Of a stretch of DNA of 64,000 bases, positions 16,968-24,959 are shown one piece after another (within the stretch, counting starts at the first letter, position 1; every line of letters starts with the position of its first letter). The DNA is from Comamonas thiooxydans (lineage in GTDB: Bacteria; Pseudomonadota; Gammaproteobacteria; Burkholderiales; Burkholderiaceae_C). The DNA lies in the NCBI RefSeq assembly GCF_000964545.1, contig NZ_BBVD01000010.1, forward strand, positions 1 through 64,000. The letters run 5' to 3'. The notes beneath the pieces are model-generated. The model was not told where the DNA came from and did not search any database. It saw only the letters and a program-made list of their open reading frames with translations. The translations under genes were made by a program, and so were the position numbers.

Positions 16968-17915
16968 ATGGAACTGAGACATCTGCGCTATTTCGTGGCG
17001 GTTGCCGAGCAGGGCAACGTCAGCAGGGCCGCCCGCAAGCTATTCATCGCCCAGCCGCCGTTGTCGCAGCAGCTCAAGCAACTCGAGGATGAGGTCGGCA
17101 CGCAGCTCTTCACCCGCCTGCCGCGCGGCATGCAACTCACCGCTGCGGGCGAGTCGCTGCTGGAAGATGCGCGCGTCATATTGGCGCGTGCCGAGCAAGC
17201 CCCCTTGCGCGCGCGCGAACGAGAGCGCAGCAGCCAGACCGTGCTGCGCCTGGGGCTGGTTCCCTCGGCCATGCAGTCACTGCTGCCCGGCTTGCTGCGG
17301 GATGTGGCACAGGCCGGCTGTGATGTGCAGATCGAAGCTCGCGAAATGATTTCCTCCCTGCAGCAGCGGGCCTTGCGCCAGGGCGAGCTGGAACTCGGCT
17401 TTGCCCGCCCCGGGCACAAGGAGGCCGACGAGCTTGAGCTGGCCAGCATTGATGACCCCTATTGCCTGGCAGTTCCGGCCTCCCACACTCTGGCCGGAGG
17501 CAGTGGAATGCTGGATCTTCAAGCAGCCGTGCATCAGCCCTTTGTGGGCTTCACCCGCTATCAGGACACTGACTACTTCGACCGCACTGTCGCGCTGTGC
17601 GCCGAGGCCGGCTTCACTCCGCTGATACGCCACGAGGCTGGCCAGCTGGTGAATGTGCTGGCACTCGTGGCCTGCGGTCTGGGCGTAGCCATCGTGCCGG
17701 CGTCCTTCGCGATGTTCCACCGCGAGCAGATCGTGTTCCGGCCGCTTCGGGCTTCGCGCCAGGTCAGCCGGCTCGCCGTCCTCGCATCTGCCGAAGCGCT
17801 TAAAAGCAACCCGATGCTGGACCTTGTCGCCCAGCTCGCGCAATCCCAGCTACAGGCCCTGGCTGCACAGCTGGCGCAACAGGGAGCGACGGAGTCTCGA
17901 GCACAGCCGGTTTGA
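16968..17915 (+). CDS. LysR family transcriptional regulator
   Basis: 315 residues. The N-terminal winged helix begins MELRHLRYFVAVAEQGNVSRAAR and continues with LFIAQPPLSQQLKQLEDEVGTQLF, the BenM/CatM/HcaR-like subgroup. The effector domain starts near residue 95 (LRLGLVPSAMQSLLPGLLRD). It is divergent from the MDR dehydrogenase operon and most likely controls it, with the pathway intermediate as coinducer. The HcaR/BenM-like start suggests aromatic or carboxylic acid effectors; this is inference. Confidence 0.9.
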   Translation: MELRHLRYFVAVAEQGNVSRAARKLFIAQPPLSQQLKQLEDEVGTQLFTRLPRGMQLTAAGESLLEDARVILARAEQAPLRARERERSSQTVLRLGLVPSAMQSLLPGLLRDVAQAGCDVQIEAREMISSLQQRALRQGELELGFARPGHKEADELELASIDDPYCLAVPASHTLAGGSGMLDLQAAVHQPFVGFTRYQDTDYFDRTVALCAEAGFTPLIRHEAGQLVNVLALVACGLGVAIVPASFAMFHREQIVFRPLRASRQVSRLAVLASAEALKSNPMLDLVAQLAQSQLQALAAQLAQQGATESRAQPV

Positions 17916-17973
17916 TTTATATAACCAAATCGTCTGACAACTCATGGTTTTTATAGCGACAATTACGTTAATC

Positions 17974-18978
17974 ATGAGCATCAGCCACTACATCAAGGAA
18001 ATCGGTCGCGGCACCAAGGGCGCGCGCTCTCTTTCGCGGGCCCAGGCCTGCGATCTGATGGGGCAGGTGCTGGACGGCAAGGTCAGTGATCTGGAGCTGG
18101 GCGGCTTTTGCATTGCCATGCGTTTCAAGGGCGAAAGCGCCGAAGAGCTGGCAGGCTTTCTCGACGCCACCCAGCAACGTCTGCCCGTGTGGCCACAGGC
18201 CCATAAGGCCCAGCCCGTGGTGGTCATCCCCAGCTACAACGGCTCGCGCAAGCTGGCCAACCTCACACCGCTGCTGGCTGGTTTGCTGGCGCAGCAAGGC
18301 CTGCCGGTGCTGGTGCACGGCAGCCATACCGAAGACAAGCGCCTGGGCACGGACCAGGTGTGGCGGCAACTCGGCTGGACGGCCATCGAGCGCCCCGTCG
18401 CTCTGGAGCCTGGAGACAAGGTCTGGATGCAGACCCGTCACCTGCTGGCGCCGCTGGATCGGCTGCTGCAGATTCGCCGCCAGATGGGCCTGCGCAACCC
18501 CTCGCACAGCATCGTCAAACTGCTGGACCCCATCCATGGCAGCAGCACCGCGCAATCCGGGCTGGTGCTGGCCAGCTATACCCACCCGGCCTATGCCCAG
18601 CCCATGCTCCAGACGCTGGCCCTGCGCGCAACCAGTGCGCTGCTGGTGCGCGGCACGGAGGGCGAGGCCGTGGCCGCCCCTCACCGCGAACCCGTGAGCA
18701 CGGGTGTGATTGCCGGAGAAATCTGCTTTGAGCGCTCTTCCCTGCACAGCAGCCAGCTCGCATCCGGCACCGAGATCAGTGCCCCGGAACAAGATCTGAA
18801 TGCCGAGCAGACAGCCCGGCTGACGCTGGACATTCTGAACGGCCAGTTGCCTGTGCCGGCGCCGATCGCGCAACAATTGGAACAGATACAAGCCCTGCAC
18901 CAGGCCATGCAGGTCACCGATGCCGGCGCTGCCGCCAGCCGCGCCGCACTGCAAGCCTATAACCGCAGCCCCGACTGA
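17974..18978 (+). CDS. ybiB: DNA-binding protein YbiB (glycosyltransferase family 3 fold)
   Basis: 334 residues. ISHYIKEIGRGTKGARSLSRAQACDLMGQVLDGKVSDLELGGFCIAMRFKGES (broken here into its two helices) matches the N-terminal domain shared with anthranilate and thymidine phosphoribosyltransferases, and VLVHGSHTEDKR replaces the usual catalytic loop. E. coli YbiB has this fold but binds DNA, is SOS-linked and shows no known transferase activity. The start is MSISHY; an in-frame ATG 10 codons earlier is not conserved. It is followed after nine bases by the siroheme methyltransferase, so the two are likely co-transcribed. Confidence 0.88.
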   Translation: MSISHYIKEIGRGTKGARSLSRAQACDLMGQVLDGKVSDLELGGFCIAMRFKGESAEELAGFLDATQQRLPVWPQAHKAQPVVVIPSYNGSRKLANLTPLLAGLLAQQGLPVLVHGSHTEDKRLGTDQVWRQLGWTAIERPVALEPGDKVWMQTRHLLAPLDRLLQIRRQMGLRNPSHSIVKLLDPIHGSSTAQSGLVLASYTHPAYAQPMLQTLALRATSALLVRGTEGEAVAAPHREPVSTGVIAGEICFERSSLHSSQLASGTEISAPEQDLNAEQTARLTLDILNGQLPVPAPIAQQLEQIQALHQAMQVTDAGAAASRAALQAYNRSPD

Positions 18979-18987
18979 GACCCCACA

Positions 18988-19788
18988 ATGACTGCCATTT
19001 CCCACAGCCCCAATCAGCGCGGCTCCTGCACCCTGGTGGGTGCCGGCCCCGGCGACCCCGAGCTGCTGACCATCAAGGCCGCCAAGGCCATTGCCGCGGC
19101 CAGCGTGCTGTTTGTCGACGATCTGGTCAGCGATGGCGTGATGAGCCACGCCTCGCCCTCTGCCCGCGTGGTCTATGTGGGCAAGCGCGGCGGCTGCAAG
19201 AGCACCCCCCAGGCCTTTATCGAAAAGCTCATGATTGCCGCCGTGCAGGACGGCGAACGCGTGGTGCGCCTCAAGGGCGGGGACCCCTTCATCTTTGGCC
19301 GTGGCGGCGAAGAGGTCGAACATCTGCGTGAGGCCGGTATCGAGGTGGATGTCATCAATGGCATCACCTCCGGTCTCGCGGGCCTGACCAGCCTTGGCGC
19401 CCCGCTGACTCACCGCGACCGCGCGCATGGCGTGCTTTTCATGACCGGCCATGCCAAACCCGGCGACAGCGGCCCCGACTGGCGCCAGATCGCCGCCACG
19501 GCCCATGCGGCCAAGCTGACGCTGGTGATCTACATGGGAGTGAGCAGCGTGGAGCGCATCAGCAGCGAGTTGCTCAGCGGCCTGCCCGGCAGCACGCCCG
19601 TTGCCGTGATCCAGCATGCCAGCCTGCCGCAGCAGCGGCATGCGCTGACTTTGCTGAAGGATTTGCCGCAGAGCATTGCCGAGCATCAGCTGGGCAGCCC
19701 CAGCATCATCATCGTCGGCGATGTGGTCCAGGGTATTGCCGCCTGGCAGAACCAGCCCCAAGCCTTGCCGCAATCAGCGGCCGCCTGA
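18988..19788 (+). CDS. cobA: Uroporphyrinogen-III C-methyltransferase (SUMT)
   Basis: 266 residues, a stand-alone methyltransferase without the CysG dehydrogenase/chelatase half. TLVGAGPGDPELLTIKAAKAI and VVRLKGGDPFIFGRGGEE form the SAM-binding sites, and GITSGLAGLTSLGAPLTHRD is the substrate loop. It adds two methyl groups to uroporphyrinogen III to give precorrin-2 for siroheme (nitrite and sulfite reductase cofactor) or cobalamin. Nothing nearby decides between the two fates. Confidence 0.93.
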   Translation: MTAISHSPNQRGSCTLVGAGPGDPELLTIKAAKAIAAASVLFVDDLVSDGVMSHASPSARVVYVGKRGGCKSTPQAFIEKLMIAAVQDGERVVRLKGGDPFIFGRGGEEVEHLREAGIEVDVINGITSGLAGLTSLGAPLTHRDRAHGVLFMTGHAKPGDSGPDWRQIAATAHAAKLTLVIYMGVSSVERISSELLSGLPGSTPVAVIQHASLPQQRHALTLLKDLPQSIAEHQLGSPSIIIVGDVVQGIAAWQNQPQALPQSAAA

Positions 19789-19839
19789 GACTGGACCGCC
19801 CCCGGGCTGTCCCGCAACCCAGGCTAGCGGCGACCCGAC

Positions 19840-20319
19840 TCAGGGCGTACGAGTCTCGGCGAAGCGCTCGGCCAGCTCCTTGCGCAGTTCCTTGCGGATG
19901 ATGGCGGCGTCCCAGCGGCGCTTTTCCTCGTCGGTTTCGAGCTGCAGCGGAGGCACGGGGGCAGGCTTTTTGTCATCGTCCACGGCCACCATGGTGAAGA
20001 AGCAGCTGTTCACGTGGCGCACCACCTGGCTGCGAATCTCCTCGGCAATCACCTTGATGCCGATTTCCATGGAGGACTTGCCGGTGTGGTTCACGCTGGC
20101 CAGAAAAGTCACCAGCTCACCTACGTGGATAGGCTGCAGAAACATCACCTGATCCACGCTCAGCGTCACGACATAGCGGCCCGCATAGCGGCTGGCGCAG
20201 GCATAGGCAACCTGGTCCAGCAATTTCAAGATGGCGCCCCCGTGCACATTGCCGGAGAAGTTGGCCATGTCAGGCGACATGAGCACGGTCATGCTCAGCT
20301 GGTGGGATGGTGTATTCAT
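19840..20319 (-). CDS. Acyl-CoA thioesterase, hotdog fold (YciA/BACH type)
   Basis: 159 residues. MSPDMANFSGNVHGGAILKLLDQVAYACASRYAG carries the hotdog helix with the N-x-HGG and catalytic Asp pattern (D in LLDQVAY), and VTLSVDQVMFLQPIHVGE follows. It hydrolyses acyl-CoA thioesters in the cytoplasm. I chose the ATG at 20319 (MNTPSHQL) from family alignment; the ribosome binding site is weak. It is convergent with the methyltransferase gene and divergent from the SUKH-like gene. Confidence 0.88.
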   Translation of the reverse strand: MNTPSHQLSMTVLMSPDMANFSGNVHGGAILKLLDQVAYACASRYAGRYVVTLSVDQVMFLQPIHVGELVTFLASVNHTGKSSMEIGIKVIAEEIRSQVVRHVNSCFFTMVAVDDDKKPAPVPPLQLETDEEKRRWDAAIIRKELRKELAERFAETRTP

Positions 20320-20444
20320 GGGGCGCGATTCTAGAAGTGATCCGGAACGCACGCTGAACCCTTGCGCATACCCCAATGGGACAATGGGCTGCAGATATAA
20401 ACAAGTACCGACTTACACCGTGCTGTAAGTCTCAGGAGTGCGTC

Positions 20445-21047
20445 TTGCAAGTTCTGTTTCCCAACCCCTTCGGCCAGCCCGCCGCCAGCGCACAGGAAGT
20501 TGCAGCGCTGCAGGCACACATTGGCTTCTCAGATGCTTATGCGCAGTTTCTGATCACACAGAACGGCTTTTCCATGTATGCGCTGGAACAGGCCTCAGAC
20601 CACGCCAGCTATCTTCATGACAGCACCGAGATTGCCAGCGAAAGCCACGCCAACTTTGCCGACCTCTTCAGCTTTGGCGCGCAACAGCATCAGGAAGACC
20701 TGAAAACCGTACAGTCCGAATTTCTGCTGGCCCGCTGGTTCGTGGCCATTGGCCACGACCAGGGTGGCAACCCATTTGTGGAAGTTCTGCACGGTCGGCA
20801 CAAAGGAAAGATCGGCAGTCTGGACCACGACCTTTTTCTGGGCGCCAGCGATCTGCAGGAATTCTTCGGCGATATGGAGCTGGAGCATATTGCGGCACTC
20901 AGCCTCGCCGATCAGGCCGACGCACTGTGCGACTCCAAGCTGGGCCTGATCTGGTTTCACGCCAGTGACCTGAATCACTTTACGGCCTGCTGCATTCACT
21001 GCGACGACGGTTTCTGGGGCTTTGTAGTGGACGAGCCCAAAATCTGA
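20445..21047 (+). CDS. SMI1/KNR4 (SUKH)-like protein, TTG start
   Basis: About 200 residues. The stretch GFSDAYAQFLITQNGFSMYALEQ, the FVAIGHDQGGNPFVEVLHGRHKGKIGSLDHDLF core and a C-terminal FFGDMEL segment fit the SUKH fold (I-G-x-D-x-x-G-N). I choose a TTG at 20445 because a perfect AGGAG lies six bases before it, and no ATG in frame nearby has such a site. SUKH proteins are often immunity proteins of contact-dependent toxins but also occur alone; no toxin gene is next to it. Cys pairs near the end (FTACCIHCDD) are unusual. Confidence 0.65.
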   Translation: MQVLFPNPFGQPAASAQEVAALQAHIGFSDAYAQFLITQNGFSMYALEQASDHASYLHDSTEIASESHANFADLFSFGAQQHQEDLKTVQSEFLLARWFVAIGHDQGGNPFVEVLHGRHKGKIGSLDHDLFLGASDLQEFFGDMELEHIAALSLADQADALCDSKLGLIWFHASDLNHFTACCIHCDDGFWGFVVDEPKI

Positions 21048-21097
21048 GGCATCTGGGACAATCGCGGCCTTGTTCTTGCTCCATCGCCCTGCCTGCC

Positions 21098-22372
21098 GTG
21101 TCCTCCTCTTCACAGGTCCCCTTCCAGATTTTTGACGCCATCATCATCGGCGCCGGTGCCGCCGGCCTGTTCTGCGCGGCCCAGGCCGGCCAGCAGGGCC
21201 TGAAGGTGCTGCTGATCGATCATGCGCCCAAGGTGGCCGAGAAGATCCGCATCTCGGGCGGCGGACGCTGCAACTTCACCAACCGCGATCTGGACGTGCG
21301 TGCGCCGCACAAGCATTTTGTGGGGCAGAACCCCCAGTTCTGCCGCTCGGCCCTCTCGCGCTTCACGCCTGCCGACTTCATCACGCTGATGGACAGGCAT
21401 GGCATTGCCCACCACGAAAAGCACAAAGGCCAGTTGTTTGCCGACCATTCGGCCGAGGACATCATCGCCATGCTGCTGGCCGAGTGCAGCGCGGGCGGCG
21501 TGCAGCGCTGGCAGCCTTGCCAGGTCAAGAAAGTAGTGCTTTCGCCGTCAAACCAAGACACAGAAAGCGATTTCAGCTATCAGATTGAAACCGATCGTGG
21601 CCTGGTACAGGCCGCCAATCTGGTCATTGCCACCGGCGGCCTGAGCATTCCCAAGATAGGCGCCACCGACTTCGGCTACCGCCTGGCCCAGCAGTTCGAT
21701 CTGCCGCTGATCGAGCGCACGCCCGGCTTGGTGCCCATGACCTTCGACGGCGAAGGCTGGCAACCCTACGCGGGCCTGGCCGGTCTGGCCCTGCCCGTGG
21801 AAATCAGCACCGGCAGCAAAAAGGAGCGCATGAGCTTCCACGAGGATTTGCTGTTCACCCATCGCGGCCTCTCCGGCCCTGCGGTACTGCAAATCTCCAG
21901 CTACTGGAAGCCCGGCACCCCGCTGCAGATCAATCTGCTGCCTAGTGTGGATCTGGCCGAGGTGCTGGCCCAGGCCAAGCTCCACTCGCGCAAGCTTGTG
22001 GCCAACGAGCTGGCCGCCCATCTGCCCGCGCGCCTGGCCGATACCTGGGTCAGCCGCATGCCCGAGTTGCAGCGCCCCATCAACGAGGCCAGCGACAAGG
22101 CCCTGGCCAGACTAGCCGAGCAGCTGTCGCGCTGGGAGATCACTCCCACGGGTACCGAGGGCTATAAAAAAGCCGAGGTCACGCTGGGCGGCGTGGACAC
22201 CAAGGTGCTGTCCCAGCAAACCATGGAGTGCAAGACCCGGCCGGGCCTGTACTTTATCGGCGAGGTGGTGGACATCACCGGCTGGCTGGGTGGCTACAAC
22301 TTCCAGTGGGCCTGGGCCAGTGCCGCCGCCTGCGCCCAAGCCATGGCGGAAAAGCAATCGGTCATGGCTTGA
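21098..22372 (+). CDS. NAD(P)/FAD-dependent oxidoreductase, HI0933/BaiN family
   Basis: 424 residues. The N-terminus holds the dinucleotide loop IIIGAGAAGLFCAAQAGQ, followed by KIRISGGGRCNFTNRD, a family hallmark. LVIATGGLSIPKIGATDFGY and the C-terminal GLYFIGEVVDITGWLGGYNFQWAWASA are also typical. The gene starts with GTG at 21098. Family members are flavoproteins; one relative reduces bile acid enoyl intermediates in clostridia, but the substrate in proteobacteria is not established. An intrinsic terminator follows. Confidence 0.9.
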   Translation: MSSSSQVPFQIFDAIIIGAGAAGLFCAAQAGQQGLKVLLIDHAPKVAEKIRISGGGRCNFTNRDLDVRAPHKHFVGQNPQFCRSALSRFTPADFITLMDRHGIAHHEKHKGQLFADHSAEDIIAMLLAECSAGGVQRWQPCQVKKVVLSPSNQDTESDFSYQIETDRGLVQAANLVIATGGLSIPKIGATDFGYRLAQQFDLPLIERTPGLVPMTFDGEGWQPYAGLAGLALPVEISTGSKKERMSFHEDLLFTHRGLSGPAVLQISSYWKPGTPLQINLLPSVDLAEVLAQAKLHSRKLVANELAAHLPARLADTWVSRMPELQRPINEASDKALARLAEQLSRWEITPTGTEGYKKAEVTLGGVDTKVLSQQTMECKTRPGLYFIGEVVDITGWLGGYNFQWAWASAAACAQAMAEKQSVMA

Positions 22373-22401
22373 GCGACTGGAACCGAAGCGCCTGCCCCAT
22401 G

Positions 22402-22430
22402 AAAAAAGGATGGTTGAGCCATCCTTTTTT
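22402..22430. terminator. Bidirectional intrinsic terminator
   Basis: AAAAAAGGATGG pairs with CCATCCTTTTTT around a TTGAG loop, between the convergent BaiN-like and BMP-lipoprotein genes. Confidence 0.9.
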
Positions 22431-22459
22431 GCTGCCAGCGCCTCCGGCGCACCATCCGG

Positions 22460-23509
22460 TCAGGCAGAAAACTCCTTGCCTTCATAGTGCTCGGGAACCT
22501 TGAGCTGCCCCGAGGCGATGGCAGCCGACGCCTTGGCCACGCGCTCGCGCACAGCGGCGGCCACGCCCTGGCCCATGGTCAGGCGTACGGCCGCCGGGTC
22601 GCTCAGGCCAATCTTGCGAATACCCGGGCCGGGCGCACCGCGCTCCTGCATATCCTTGACGGCCAAGAACGCGCCAATGCCCACATCGGCCCAGGCGGAA
22701 GCGACGAACACCTGCGGGTCCACCGTGGTCCAGTCGATCACATTGCCAATCTGGCGCGTGCCCGCTTCGCGGCAGGCCTGAGTCACGCCATCGCGGCCGG
22801 AGTTGAGCATGGTGAAGATCACATCGGCACCGGCAGCCATCTGGGCCTTGGCAATGCGGTGCGACAAAGCGTTGTCGTCCTGATCGCCCGAGAAGTTCGT
22901 CAGCAGCTTGACCCTGGGGTCGGTATCGCGCACACCGGCCACATAGGCAGCACGCCCCTTGAGCCCCGGGGGCACGCGAATGCCCGACATATGGCCGACC
23001 ACACCGGTTTTGGTGGTCAGCGCCGCCAGCACGCCCGCCAGATAGGCCGACTCTTCCTGCAGCACGTCATAGCTGCAGAGATTGCCTCCCTGTACCGCGC
23101 CCTGGGTCACGACGAACTGGGTTCTGGGGAAGCGCGCAGCAACTTCGGCTGCGGCCTGATTGTTCTGCCCGCCATGGGCAATCACCAGCTGCGCACCCTG
23201 CTCCGCAAGCTGTGCAAGAGCCGGCACCAGCAACTCCTTCCTGGGCGCCATGCCGTCGAGAAAGCGGGTCTGCACGCCCAGCTCCTGGCGTGCTTTTTCC
23301 AGGCCGCGCCAGCCGGCCTCCATAAAGCCCTTGTCGCTGCGCGAGCCCGCAAACAGACCGCCCACCACCAGGGAACCGCCGGATGCGGCAGGCCCGGAAA
23401 CTCCGGCCCTGCCGGCACAGGCCGTCAATGCCAGCAAGCCCGGCACGGCTACGGCCGAAGCCATCCATTGGCGACGCGAAATAAATGAGGAATGAGAAGC
23501 GCTGGACAA
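22460..23509 (-). CDS. BMP family substrate-binding lipoprotein (nucleoside/purine ABC type)
   Basis: 349 residues. It starts with an Arg-pair signal (SRRQWMASAVAVPGLLALTAC) whose LTAC end is a lipobox, so it is a lipoprotein, perhaps Tat-exported. LVVGGLFAGSRSDKGFMEAGWRGLEKA, LVIAHGGQNNQAAAEVAARFP and QEESAYLAGVLAALTTKTGVVGHMSG are the BMP/Med motifs. Such proteins bind nucleosides for ABC importers, but no importer gene is adjacent. A long GC-rich hairpin lies about 115 bases upstream of the start codon. Confidence 0.88.
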   Translation of the reverse strand: MSSASHSSFISRRQWMASAVAVPGLLALTACAGRAGVSGPAASGGSLVVGGLFAGSRSDKGFMEAGWRGLEKARQELGVQTRFLDGMAPRKELLVPALAQLAEQGAQLVIAHGGQNNQAAAEVAARFPRTQFVVTQGAVQGGNLCSYDVLQEESAYLAGVLAALTTKTGVVGHMSGIRVPPGLKGRAAYVAGVRDTDPRVKLLTNFSGDQDDNALSHRIAKAQMAAGADVIFTMLNSGRDGVTQACREAGTRQIGNVIDWTTVDPQVFVASAWADVGIGAFLAVKDMQERGAPGPGIRKIGLSDPAAVRLTMGQGVAAAVRERVAKASAAIASGQLKVPEHYEGKEFSA

Positions 23510-23622
23510 GATGGAAGCTCCTTGAACACAGAAAAACAGCGACGCGCACAGGCACGAAACCCACTTATTCCTTGACCTCGGTCACGAAATAAAGCCTCCA
23601 AACTGTATGCAATTTCCGTGCA

Positions 23623-23685
23623 CACGGTGCTCCCAAGAAACCCCAGCGCCGGGCTCGGCTGTCCTGGCGCCTGGGCAGCACCGTG
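23623..23685 (-). promoter_or_regulatory. Long structured leader hairpin upstream of the BMP lipoprotein gene
   Basis: CACGGTGCTCCC (23623-23634) pairs with GGGCAGCACCGTG (23673-23685) with one bulge. A second stem, CCAGCGCC with GGCGCCTGG, can form inside it. On the minus strand it would lie in the 5' region of the BMP gene, 115-175 bases before its start codon. I do not recognise a known riboswitch, and it might instead be the terminator of something unseen, though no T-run follows. Confidence 0.4.
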
Positions 23686-23875
23686 CTCTTGCATTGCGCA
23701 TCCGGCCTCGCTCCGCAATACACGCGACTTGAACGCGCCGATAGTCCAAAAGGCACAATGGCGGTGCCTGAATCTGGTCTGCGACAACGCCCTGCCTGCT
23801 GCCGCAAAACCATGCACGCGCGACCGACGCCGAATTGCTTCACGCCCCATTCAAGACGCGGCCCAAGTCTTGGTC

Positions 23876-23881
23876 TATAAT
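23876..23881 (+). promoter_or_regulatory. Probable -10 element of the rpsU promoter
   Basis: A perfect TATAAT stands about 130 bases upstream of the rpsU start. No good -35 box is at the right spacing. The rest of the 500-base gap 23510-24009 holds the hairpin above and otherwise nothing I can support as a gene. Confidence 0.45.
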
Positions 23882-24009
23882 GCTCGACTTTGCTGGCATT
23901 ACCCCGTCGGCCATACTAGTTAAAAAGTGGCGGGGAAACCGCTGTTCACGGCTCTCAGGCCCGATCTTCCCGAGAACCCTCTGTCAGCACAGATATATCT
24001 GGAAATTAA

Positions 24010-24222
24010 ATGACTACCATCCGCGTCAAAGAAAACGAGCCCTATGAAGTTGCCCTGCGCCGCTTCAAGCGCACCATCGAAAAGCTGGGTCTGCTGACCG
24101 ATCTGCGTGCTCGCGAGTTCTACGAAAAGCCCACAGCCGAGCGCAAGCGCAAGAAGGCTGCTGCCGTGAAGCGTCACTACAAGCGCGTTCGCAGCATGCA
24201 ACTGCCTAAGAAGCTGTACTAA
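24010..24222 (+). CDS. rpsU: 30S ribosomal protein S21
   Basis: 70 residues, the usual length. It begins TTIRVKENEPYEVALRRFKRTIEKLG and ends in the basic AAAVKRHYKRVRSMQLPKKLY tail (both quoted in part). S21 sits on the 30S platform and helps initiation. The family's common macromolecular-synthesis neighbours dnaG and rpoD are not visible, but the YqeY-like gene follows as in many genomes. Confidence 0.97.
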   Translation: MTTIRVKENEPYEVALRRFKRTIEKLGLLTDLRAREFYEKPTAERKRKKAAAVKRHYKRVRSMQLPKKLY

Positions 24223-24258
24223 TCGTTGATTAGGACCAGTCGGCCTTAAAACAGCCGC

Positions 24259-24296
24259 AAACCCGCGCTCGGGACGCCAGGCGCGGGTTTTTTGTT
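24259..24296 (+). terminator. Intrinsic terminator after rpsU
   Basis: AAACCCGCGC pairs with GCGCGGGTTT and a T-run follows. It separates rpsU from the YqeY-like gene, so part of the transcription of the latter may depend on readthrough or its own promoter. Confidence 0.88.
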
Positions 24297-24386
24297 TTCT
24301 GGCCACTGCCAAGCCTGCCCGGCTGCGCAGTGACCTCCCAGCGCATGGACAGTCAGCGTCCGTTCGCCCACCCCAAGGAGAAAGCC

Positions 24387-24833
24387 ATGAGCCTGAAAGC
24401 CCAGATTACCGAAGACATGAAGACCGCCATGCGTGCCAAGGACAGCGCGCGCCTGGGCACCATCCGCCTGCTGCAGGCCGCGATGAAGCAAAAGGAAGTG
24501 GACGAGCGCATCGAGCTCGACGACGCCGCCGTCATCGCCATCGTCGACAAGCTGATCAAGCAGCGCAAGGACTCCATCGCCGCCTTCGAAGCCGCCAACC
24601 GCAGCGATCTGGCCGATGTGGAAAAGGCCGAAATGGAAGTGCTCAAGGTCTATCTGCCCGAACGCATGGGCGAGGCCGAGATCACCACAGCCGTGCAGGC
24701 CATCGTGGCCGAACTGGGTGCCTCCGGCCCCGGCGACATGGGCAAGGTGATGGGCGCCGTCAAGGCCCAGCTGGCCGGCAAGGCCGATATGGGCCTGGTG
24801 TCCGCTGCCGTGAAGGCCGCGCTGACCCGATAG
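24387..24833 (+). CDS. GatB/YqeY domain-containing protein
   Basis: 148 residues. LKAQITEDMKTAMRAKDSARLGTIRLLQAA is the YqeY start, with KQRKDSIAAFEAANRSDLADVEKAE in the middle and GKVMGAVKAQLAGKADMG near the end. The fold matches the tRNA-binding tail domain of GatB amidotransferase subunits; a role in tRNA or translation is suspected. The start ATG at 24387 is preceded by AAGGAG. Confidence 0.93.
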   Translation: MSLKAQITEDMKTAMRAKDSARLGTIRLLQAAMKQKEVDERIELDDAAVIAIVDKLIKQRKDSIAAFEAANRSDLADVEKAEMEVLKVYLPERMGEAEITTAVQAIVAELGASGPGDMGKVMGAVKAQLAGKADMGLVSAAVKAALTR

Positions 24834-24877
24834 TTGGCAACCGGCCTGAGCCACCATGCGGCACCAGGCTCAAAAAC

Positions 24878-24959
24878 AGAAGCTGCTTGCGCTTGCAGTA
24901 CATATCTTTCAGATTAAAAATGATCTGAAATTTATGTATATCAAGCGATAGCAGCTTCT
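24878..24959. repeat. 82-base palindromic repeat (MITE/REP-like) forming a long hairpin
   Basis: The outer arms AGAAGCTGCTTGCGCTTG (24878-24895) and CAAGCGATAGCAGCTTCT (24942-24959) match at 16 of 18 positions as inverted repeats. Inside, TACATATCTTTCAGAT pairs with ATCTGAAATTTATGTA at 14 of 16. A T-run follows the right arm. It is the most complete copy of the repeat whose fragments occur at 7502 and 41976. It probably ends the transcript of the YqeY-like gene and also supplies the last codons of the LysR gene. Confidence 0.75.

Noticed and set aside
17968..19773. 601-codon minus-strand frame opposite ybiB and the siroheme methyltransferase gene
   Set aside because: Antisense shadow of two well-supported genes; composition is Gly/His/Gln-rich nonsense.
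23449..23850. Minus-strand frames in the gap before rpsU
   Set aside because: They overlap the BMP gene start or the hairpin, have no ribosome binding site and no family resemblance.
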